In this document: positions 57,970 through 64,000 of the stretch, piece after piece
Layout of the letters: the number at the start of each line of letters is the position of its first letter
Position numbering within the stretch: position 1 is the first letter of the stretch
Assembly: GCA_001298555.1 (NCBI GenBank)
Contig: LJCW01000390.1
Span: forward strand, 1-64,000
Direction of reading: 5' to 3'
Length of the DNA: 64,000 nucleotides
Origin: Actinobacteria bacterium OV450
GTDB taxonomy: Bacteria; Actinomycetota; Actinomycetes; Streptomycetales; Streptomycetaceae
Translations under genes and position numbers: made by a program
Notes under the pieces: model-generated
The model's database searches: none
What the model was told of the DNA's origin: nothing
What the model saw: only the letters and a program-made list of their open reading frames with translations

Positions 57970-58917
57970 ATGGCGGACGGGAGAGCCGAACGCATCGCGG
58001 ATTTCATCGAGCCGCTACGGGTGCGACCGGGGTCGAAGGTGCACCTGGAACGGGACTTCGATCCCCGGTACAAGGGCGGCCTGAAGAAGCGGCAGGGCGC
58101 AGAGCTGCTGCGGGCCGGGGTGTCGCTGCTCGCCGAGTACCAGGACCGGCTGGCCGCGCAGGACACGTACGGCGTGGTGCTGTGCCTCCAGGCGCTCGAC
58201 GCCGGGGGCAAGGACGGCACGATCCGGCACGTGATGAGCGGCGTCAATCCCCAGGGCGTGCGCGTCAGCAGTTTCAAGGTGCCCTCGGCCGAGGAACTCG
58301 ACCACGACTACCTGTGGCGATACGCCCAGCGGCTGCCCGCGCGCGGAGAGATCGCCATTTTCAACCGCTCGCACTACGAGGAGGTCCTCGTCGTACGGGT
58401 GCACCCTGAGGTACTCCTGCGGCAGAAGCTCCCGCCGCACGGACCGGACCCGGACATCTGGGAACGCCGCTACCGGGAGATCAACCACTGGGAGCGCTAT
58501 CTCACGGACAACGGGTTCAAGGTGGTGAAGATCTTCCTGAACCTGTCCAAGGAGGAGCAGCGCACCCGCTTCCTGAAGCGGATCGACCTGCCGGAGAAGA
58601 ACTGGAAGTTCTCCGCCGCCGACGTCCGGGAGCGGGGCCGGTGGGACGACTACCAGCACGCGTTCTCCGAGATGCTGTCCGCCACGAGTACGCGGTGGGC
58701 CCCGTGGTACGTCGTGCCGGCGGACCGGAAGTGGTTCGCGCGTATCTGCGCGGCCGCGGTCCTCGCACACACCCTGATGGAGATCGATCCGCAGTACCCG
58801 GAGGTGGCGCCGGAGGCACGCAAGGACCTCCTCGTCACGAAACGGAGCCTGGAGCGGGAGGCCCCCGCCGGGGCCCCGGCCGACCCGTACGCGGCCCGGC
58901 AGAAGAAGCGCGGCTAG
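57970..58917 (+). CDS. Polyphosphate kinase 2 family protein
   Basis: 315 aa. PPK2 P-loop GGKDGT (79-84) within LCLQALDAGGKDG, then the Walker B/lid region FNRSHYEEVLVVRVHP and the lid motif IFLNLSKEEQRTRFLKRID. It uses polyphosphate to phosphorylate nucleotides (AMP/ADP or GDP); its length suggests a single-domain class I or III enzyme. ATG 57970 follows a GAGGGG/GAGGGTG region. First of three same-strand genes before the P-type ATPase. Confidence 0.88.
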   Translation: MADGRAERIADFIEPLRVRPGSKVHLERDFDPRYKGGLKKRQGAELLRAGVSLLAEYQDRLAAQDTYGVVLCLQALDAGGKDGTIRHVMSGVNPQGVRVSSFKVPSAEELDHDYLWRYAQRLPARGEIAIFNRSHYEEVLVVRVHPEVLLRQKLPPHGPDPDIWERRYREINHWERYLTDNGFKVVKIFLNLSKEEQRTRFLKRIDLPEKNWKFSAADVRERGRWDDYQHAFSEMLSATSTRWAPWYVVPADRKWFARICAAAVLAHTLMEIDPQYPEVAPEARKDLLVTKRSLEREAPAGAPADPYAARQKKRG

Positions 58918-58971
58918 GCAGGCCCGCGACCGGCCCGGATGCGTCCGCGGCCCCGGATCGGAGGCACCACC

Positions 58972-61692
58972 ATGACAGTGCGGTCGGATTCCGCGGCGGA
59001 ACGGCCCCGGGCTGCCGGGGACGGCTGGTACACGCGCTCGCCCGAGGAGGTCGTGGCGGCGTTCGGCGTCGATCCCGCGGCCGGTCTGTCCACGGCCCGG
59101 GCCGCGGAACTCCTGACCGCGAACGGCCCCAACGCACTGCCCGAGGAGACGCGGACCCCGGCCTGGCGCCGGTTCCTGGCGCAGTACCGCAGCTACATGC
59201 AGATCGTCCTCGTGGCCGCCGCGATCGTCTCGCTGGCCATCCGGGAGTGGACCACCGCCATCCTGCTGATCGTGCTGACCCTGCTGAACGCGGTCATCGG
59301 CCTGCGTCAGGAAGGCAAGGCCGAGAGCGCCATGAACGCGCTGAAGTCGATGATGAAGGCGACGGCGCGGGTGCGCAGGGACGGCCGGGAGGCCGAGATC
59401 CCCGCCGAACAGCTCGTCGACGGCGACATCGTGCTGATCTCCGCGGGGGACCAGGTGCCCGCGGACGGACGTCTCATCGAGGCCAGCGCCCTGCAGATCG
59501 ACGAATCGGCGCTCACCGGCGAGAGCGTTCCCGCCGCGAAGGACACCGGCCCGCTGGCGGGCAGCCGGCTCGCACCGGGCGACCAGACCAACACGGTGTT
59601 CATGAACACCCCGGTCACCCACGGCAGCGGCGTCATGGTCGTCACCGCGACCGGTGCGCACACCGAACTCGGCAAGATCTCCGGGATGCTGTCGGCCACC
59701 GAGAAGGAGGTGCCGCCGCTCACCAAGGAGCTCGACCGGCTGACCCTGTGGATCACGGCGGCGGCGGGCCTCACCATGATCGTGATGTTCGCCCTGGGCC
59801 GCCAGCGGGACCAGGCCTGGGACGTGTTGTTCGTCAGCGCGGTCTCGCTGGCCATCGCCGCCATCCCCGAGGCCCTGCCGACGGTGACCCAGGCGATCCT
59901 CTCCGTCGGCAGCCTGAACCTGGCGAAGCGGCACGCCATCGTGAAGGAACTGCCGTCGGTCGAGACGCTGGCGTTCACGTCGGCCATCAACTCGGACAAG
60001 ACCGGCACCCTGACGATGAACCAGATGACCGCCGTCGAAGTGCTGAGCCCCACCGCCCGGTACACCGTGTCGGGCACGGGCTACGGGCTCGAAGGGAAGG
60101 TCCACCACGCCGCCGGGTCCGCCGCGGGCATCGAGGACGCGATCCTGCCGTACGTGGTGGCCAGCGACGCCAAGCTGGTGGGCGGCCGGGTGGTGGGTGA
60201 TCCCACCGAGGGCGCGCTGCTGGTGCTCGCACACAAGGCCGGGCTGGACACCGACGCCACCCGCGACGCCCTCCCCCGGCTCGCCACCCTCCCGTTCGAC
60301 CCCGAGTACAAGCTGATGGCCACCTTCCACTCGGCCACCGACGCCTCCGGGCGGCAGGTCGTGCGCTGCTTCGTCAAGGGCGCGGCCCCGGCGGTCCTGG
60401 CGCGGGCGACCACCGCACTGGCGGCGGGTGAGACGGTCCCGTGGGACGCCGATCTGCAGCGCCGCGCCGAGGCGGCGAGCGAGCGGATGGGCGGTGAGGG
60501 GCGCCGGGTGATGGCCGCGGCCGGCCGTGACCTGGGCCCGGACGGCTTCGATGCGGACGGCGATCTGCTCGCGTACGTCACCGGCCTGCGGGTGACCAGC
60601 CTCGTCGGCATGGTCGATCCGCCGCGCGAGGAGGCCAAGGCGGCGGTGGCCGACGCCCAGGCGGCGCACATCCGGGTGCGCCTGGTGACCGGGGACGACG
60701 TCACCACCGGCGCGGCGATCGCCCGGCAGATCGGCATTCCCGGCGAGGCCGTTCTCGGCGCCGACTTCGCCGCGATGAGCGAGGAGGAGCAGCTCGCCCG
60801 CATCGAGGGGATCGGTGTGGTGGGGCGGGTCGCGCCGGAACACAAGGTGCTGCTCGCGAACACGCTCAAGAAGAAGGGCGAGGTCGTGGCGATGACCGGG
60901 GACGGCGTCAACGACGCCCCGGCCATCAAGGCCGCGGACATCGGCATCGCCATGGGCAGCGGCACGGACGTGGCGAAGAACGCCGGACGCATGATCCTTT
61001 CCGACGACAACTTCGCCACCATCGTCTACGCGGTGGAGCAGGGCCGCACGATCTACGACAACCTCACCAAGTACATCCGGTTCGTGCTGCTCCTGCTGGT
61101 GACGTTCGTGCTGACGTTCCTCGGGGCGACGGTCTTCAACATCGCCGCCGGTGAGCCGTTCACCCCGCCGCAGGTGCTGTGGATCCACTTCGTCGTCAAC
61201 GCCTCCTTCGGCTTCGCGCTCGGCTTCGACGGGGAGAGCGCCGGGCTCATGCGGCGCCGGCCGCGGCCGCGCGGAAAATCGGTGCTCACCCGGCCCGTGC
61301 TCGTCACGGTCGGACTGGGCGGACTGGCGATCACCGTCCTCCTGCTCACGCTGATCCGGCTCGGCGAGAGCCACTGGGACGGCGTCGGGACCGGCCAGTC
61401 GATCGCGTTCACGGCCTTTGCGCTCTGCCTCATCGTGGCCGCCTTCGAATGCCGCAGTGAGACGGAGTCGGTGCTGACCCCGTCGACGTTCGACAGCAGG
61501 CAGATGAACTGGGTCGCCCTGGCCCAGTTCGTGCTCTCCGTAATGGTGACCCAGATGGACGGGTTCCGCCGCCTGCTCGGGACGACCGAGATCGACGCGC
61601 GGCAGTTCGGCTGTGCGCTGCTGGCCGCCCTCGCGCTCCTGCTCGTGTGGGAGCTGGGCAAGCTGGTGGCCCGCCGGGCGAAGGCCGCCTGA
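58972..61692 (+). CDS. Cation-translocating P-type ATPase (P2-type)
   Basis: 906 aa. N-terminal cation ATPase domain (SPEEVVAAFGVDPAAGLS), actuator ESALTGESVP, TM4 IPEALPTVTQAIL, phosphorylation site D342 in SDKTGTLTMNQM, nucleotide-domain FVKGAAP, hinge MTGDGVNDAPAIKAADIGIAMG, and ten TM helices overall. TM4 PEALP rather than PEGLP and the sequence overall indicate a Ca/Mg or Na/K-like P2 pump; the ion is unknown. GGAGGCACCACC precedes the ATG. Confidence 0.9.
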   Translation: MTVRSDSAAERPRAAGDGWYTRSPEEVVAAFGVDPAAGLSTARAAELLTANGPNALPEETRTPAWRRFLAQYRSYMQIVLVAAAIVSLAIREWTTAILLIVLTLLNAVIGLRQEGKAESAMNALKSMMKATARVRRDGREAEIPAEQLVDGDIVLISAGDQVPADGRLIEASALQIDESALTGESVPAAKDTGPLAGSRLAPGDQTNTVFMNTPVTHGSGVMVVTATGAHTELGKISGMLSATEKEVPPLTKELDRLTLWITAAAGLTMIVMFALGRQRDQAWDVLFVSAVSLAIAAIPEALPTVTQAILSVGSLNLAKRHAIVKELPSVETLAFTSAINSDKTGTLTMNQMTAVEVLSPTARYTVSGTGYGLEGKVHHAAGSAAGIEDAILPYVVASDAKLVGGRVVGDPTEGALLVLAHKAGLDTDATRDALPRLATLPFDPEYKLMATFHSATDASGRQVVRCFVKGAAPAVLARATTALAAGETVPWDADLQRRAEAASERMGGEGRRVMAAAGRDLGPDGFDADGDLLAYVTGLRVTSLVGMVDPPREEAKAAVADAQAAHIRVRLVTGDDVTTGAAIARQIGIPGEAVLGADFAAMSEEEQLARIEGIGVVGRVAPEHKVLLANTLKKKGEVVAMTGDGVNDAPAIKAADIGIAMGSGTDVAKNAGRMILSDDNFATIVYAVEQGRTIYDNLTKYIRFVLLLLVTFVLTFLGATVFNIAAGEPFTPPQVLWIHFVVNASFGFALGFDGESAGLMRRRPRPRGKSVLTRPVLVTVGLGGLAITVLLLTLIRLGESHWDGVGTGQSIAFTAFALCLIVAAFECRSETESVLTPSTFDSRQMNWVALAQFVLSVMVTQMDGFRRLLGTTEIDARQFGCALLAALALLLVWELGKLVARRAKAA

Positions 61693-61705
61693 GGAAGGTC
61701 CGTCC

Positions 61706-63460
61706 GTGACCACCCGGCGCGACGGCCACAGGGTCCTCTCCCTCTTGCGGTCGGTCCCCGGGATCCGCGCGGCCTCGTCGTACCGGCGCGCATGGCTGGT
61801 CAAGGACCTGGTGGCGGGAGTCGTCCTGACCACGCTGCTGGTGCCGCAGGGCATGGCGTACGCCGAACTGGCGGGCCTGCCGGCCATCACCGGCCTGTAC
61901 ACGACGGTCCTGTGCCTGCTCGGGTACGCGGTGTTCGGCCCGTCCCGGATCCTGGTGCTCGGCCCGGACTCCTCGCTCGGGCCGATGATCGCCGCCACCG
62001 TGCTGCCGCTGGCGGCGGCCGACGGGGATCCGGGCCGGGCCGTGGCACTGGCGTCGATGCTCGCGGTCATGGTGGCGGCCGTCATGATCCTGGCCTCGGT
62101 GGCGAAGCTCGGCTTCGTCGCCGACCTGATCTCCAAGCCGACGATGATCGGCTACATGAACGGCCTGGCCCTGACCATCCTGATCGGTCAGCTGCCCAAG
62201 CTGCTCGGCTTCAAGGTCGATGCGGACAACCTGATCGGCGAGTGCGCGGGCCTGGTGCAGAAGCTCGCCGACGGGGCGGCGGTGCCGGCCGCCGCCGCGG
62301 TGGGCCTCGGCGGGATCGCGTTGATCCTGGTACTGCAGCGCTTCCTGCCGAAGGTCCCCGCGGTGCTCGTGATGGTGGTCCTGGCGATCGCCGCGGCCTC
62401 CGTCTTCGACCTGGGCGAGCGCGGCGTCGGCCTGGTCGGGGTACTGCCCGAGGGCTTCCCGCCGTTCACCCTCCCCGACGTGCGGGCCGCCGACCTCGCG
62501 CCGCTGCTCGGCGGTGCCCTGGGCATCGCCCTGGTGTCGCTGGCCGACACGATCTCCAACGCGTCCGCCTTCGCGGCCCGCACCGGGCAGGAGGTCCACG
62601 GCAACCAGGAGATGGCGGGCGTCGGTGCGGCCAACCTGGCGGCCGCCCTCTTCCAGGGCTTCCCCGTCAGCACCAGCGGGTCCCGGACGGCGGTGGCGGA
62701 ACGCGCGGGCGCCCGGAGCCAGCTGACCGGGGTCGTCGGAGCGGCGCTCATCGTCCTCATGCTCGTGCTGGCCCCGGGCCTGTTCCGCAACCTCCCCCAG
62801 CCGGCCCTGGCCGCCGTGGTCATCACCGCGTCCCTGTCCCTGGCCGACGTACCCGGAGCGGTACGGCTGTGGCAGCAGCGCAAGGAGGAGTTCCTGCTGT
62901 GCTTCGCGGCCTTCGCGGGGGTGGCCCTGCTCGGCGTGCTGCCCGGGATCGCCGTCGCCGTGGGCCTGTCCGTCCTCGGAGTCTTCCGGCGCGCCTGGTG
63001 GCCGTACGAGACCGTGCTCGGGCGGGTTCCGGGCCTGGAGGGCTATCACGACGTCCGTTCGTACCCGCAGGCCGAACAGCTGCCGGGGCTGGTGATCTAC
63101 CGTTTCGACGCCCCGCTCTTCTTCGCCAACGCCAGGTCCTTCAGGGACGAGGTCAGGCGACTGGCCGGCGGGGACCCGCCGCCGAGCTGGATCGTGGTCG
63201 CGGCGGAACCCATGACCGACGTGGACACCACCGCCGCCGACGTCCTGGAGGAGCTGGACGAGGCGCTCAACGCGCAGGGCGTCCACCTCGTGTTCGCCGA
63301 GCTCAAGGACCCCGTACGGCGCAAGATCGAGCGGTACGAACTCACCCGTACCATCGACCCCGCGCACTTCTTCCCCACCGTGGAGGCCGCCGTCTCCGCG
63401 TTCCGTCTGCGCACCGGAGCGCAGTGGTCCGCCGGCCCTGCGGCCCCCGACGAGACGTGA
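61706..63460 (+). CDS. SulP family anion transporter with STAS domain
   Basis: 584 aa. The TM part (about 30-420) includes LVAGVVLTTLLVPQGMAYAELAGLPAITGLYT, SSLGPMIA and GFPVSTSGSRTAVAERAGARSQLTGVVGA. The C-terminal STAS domain (about 445-560) has LVIYRFDAPLFFANARSF and EPMTDVDTTAADVLEELDEAL. Transports sulfate, bicarbonate or another anion. The GTG start is 13 nt after the ATPase stop with GAGGAAGG as ribosome site, so the two are in one operon. Confidence 0.9.
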   Translation: MTTRRDGHRVLSLLRSVPGIRAASSYRRAWLVKDLVAGVVLTTLLVPQGMAYAELAGLPAITGLYTTVLCLLGYAVFGPSRILVLGPDSSLGPMIAATVLPLAAADGDPGRAVALASMLAVMVAAVMILASVAKLGFVADLISKPTMIGYMNGLALTILIGQLPKLLGFKVDADNLIGECAGLVQKLADGAAVPAAAAVGLGGIALILVLQRFLPKVPAVLVMVVLAIAAASVFDLGERGVGLVGVLPEGFPPFTLPDVRAADLAPLLGGALGIALVSLADTISNASAFAARTGQEVHGNQEMAGVGAANLAAALFQGFPVSTSGSRTAVAERAGARSQLTGVVGAALIVLMLVLAPGLFRNLPQPALAAVVITASLSLADVPGAVRLWQQRKEEFLLCFAAFAGVALLGVLPGIAVAVGLSVLGVFRRAWWPYETVLGRVPGLEGYHDVRSYPQAEQLPGLVIYRFDAPLFFANARSFRDEVRRLAGGDPPPSWIVVAAEPMTDVDTTAADVLEELDEALNAQGVHLVFAELKDPVRRKIERYELTRTIDPAHFFPTVEAAVSAFRLRTGAQWSAGPAAPDET

Positions 63461-63493
63461 CCGCCCGCCGGGCGGCCGAGCCCCGGCGGGCGG
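63461..63493. terminator. Terminator hairpin between convergent genes
   Basis: CCGCCCGCCGGG (63461-63472) pairs perfectly with CCCGGCGGGCGG (63482-63493) around a 9-nt loop, directly after the SulP gene stop. Confidence 0.8.
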
Positions 63494-63507
63494 GCGCACC
63501 GGGTCGC

Positions 63508-64000
63508 TCAGGCGCCCCCGTCGCCGTGTCCCCGCGCGGCCCGTCCCATGGTCAGCGCCAGGCGCCGGACCCGGCGCCAGTCCATCGGCACCGTGGCGCG
63601 CGGCACGCCGGGACGGTTGCGGGGCACGCGCACGCGCAGGGCGCCGGACGCGATGCGGCAGCGCACCGGGGTGGACAGCATCAGCGCCTCGCCGTCGACA
63701 CCGACCGGGATGGCGGGCGCGTCCGCGTCGACGACGACCTCCCGGGCGGTGAGCGTGGTCAGACCGCGGCCCTGCCCGCCGTGCAGGAGCAGCTCCGCCG
63801 CTTCGGCGGCGTTCGCGACATCGACGCCCAGCACCCCCAGTTCACCGGAGTCCAGTCGCTCCCGGCGCCCGAGCCCGGCCGGATCCCCCCCTTGGTAGGG
63901 GTTGTTGCTCACCAGCACGGCCTGGGGGCCGTCCATGGCCAGCGCATCCGCACGCACGCCCAGCCGCGTTCCGCCGTCCTGCGTCAGCAGGGACGGCAGC
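63508..64000 (-). CDS. Diacylglycerol kinase-like (YegS/LCB5 family) protein, C-terminal part
   Basis: About 163 codons are in the window; the 5' part lies beyond 64000. Visible signatures are AMDGPQAVLVSNNPYQGGD and the late VVVDADAPAIPVGVDGEALMLSTPVRCRIASGALRVRVPR, the beta-sandwich domain of DAGK_cat proteins. It would phosphorylate a lipid such as diacylglycerol or sphingoid-like substrate. The kinase GGDGT motif cannot be checked here. Confidence 0.8.
   Translation of the reverse strand, partial: LPSLLTQDGGTRLGVRADALAMDGPQAVLVSNNPYQGGDPAGLGRRERLDSGELGVLGVDVANAAEAAELLLHGGQGRGLTTLTAREVVVDADAPAIPVGVDGEALMLSTPVRCRIASGALRVRVPRNRPGVPRATVPMDWRRVRRLALTMGRAARGHGDGGA

Noticed and set aside
58015..62136. 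A 1,373-codon minus-strand open frame opposite PPK2, the P-type ATPase and SulP
   Set aside because: Composition is that of an antisense shadow (Arg/Gly/His/Asp-rich, no motifs), and the plus-strand genes have full catalytic motifs.
1..64000. tRNA/rRNA genes, riboswitches and CRISPR arrays
   Set aside because: No cloverleaf-like GGTTCRA regions, conserved riboswitch cores or regularly spaced repeats were recognised by eye; a covariance-model scan was not possible.

Overview
This 64 kb window looks like chromosomal DNA of a Streptomyces-type actinomycete. GC is very high, genes are closely packed with GTG starts and 4-nt GTGA/ATGA overlaps, and there are a SigB/SigF-family sigma factor, an ECF sigma factor, LuxR-type response regulators, a SpoIIE-type phosphatase and twin-arginine signal peptides. 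There are no rRNA, tRNA, phage or CRISPR features that I can see.

Left part (1-13.5 kb). After a degenerate coding-like stretch come a YbjQ-family protein, a secreted SH3-type protein with a hexapeptide repeat, and a three-gene minus-strand RNA-repair operon (RNA ligase, polynucleotide kinase-phosphatase, NYN-domain protein). A 165-bp MITE-like element with CTAG ends follows and supplies the stop codon of a VOC protein. Next are a LuxR regulator coupled to a YoaK-family membrane protein, a TDT-family transporter, an SDR, a two-domain VOC protein, a YbdK-type carboxylate-amine ligase, an AI-2E family transporter and a stress sigma factor with its own SigB-type promoter.

Central part (13.6-30.3 kb). 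This is the main finding: a compact biosynthetic cluster with no PKS or NRPS. Two minus-strand operons carry a stand-alone cupin, a small beta-rich protein and a flavin oxidase; then a LuxR-type regulator, a B12-binding radical SAM enzyme, two tandem acyl-CoA-dehydrogenase-like flavoproteins, two ATP-grasp ligases, two ~94% identical lysine/ornithine N-hydroxylases, an MFS exporter, a glycine-oxidase-like FAD enzyme and a methionyl-tRNA-synthetase-like protein. N-hydroxylase + cupin + MetRS-like + FAD oxidase is the known hydrazine (N-N bond) forming set, except that here the cupin and MetRS-like halves are separate genes about 12 kb apart. Both operons begin with the same promoter: a TAGCCT -10 element exactly 11 nt from a four-half-site TTCCC/GGGAA array. 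This ties the split halves into one regulon. The predicted product is a new hydrazine-derived small molecule, probably an amide or dipeptide.

Right part (30.3-64 kb). This is mostly ordinary accessory metabolism and transport: a drug-type MFS pump under two MarR-like palindromes, a DUF1992 protein, an 885-aa sensor phosphatase, a Tat-exported beta-carbonic anhydrase, a Gfo/Idh/MocA oxidoreductase, an isochorismatase-like hydrolase, a GlxA regulator, a metal ABC transporter (ATPase, permease, lipoprotein), an AMP-ligase/CoA-transferase/acyl-CoA-dehydrogenase cassette, a GH88-like hydrolase with an MFS, a Met/His-rich membrane protein next to an ECF sigma factor, a TetR/oxidoreductase/DHA2 pump locus with paired operators, and a PPK2, P-type ATPase and SulP block. 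The window ends inside a diacylglycerol-kinase-like gene.
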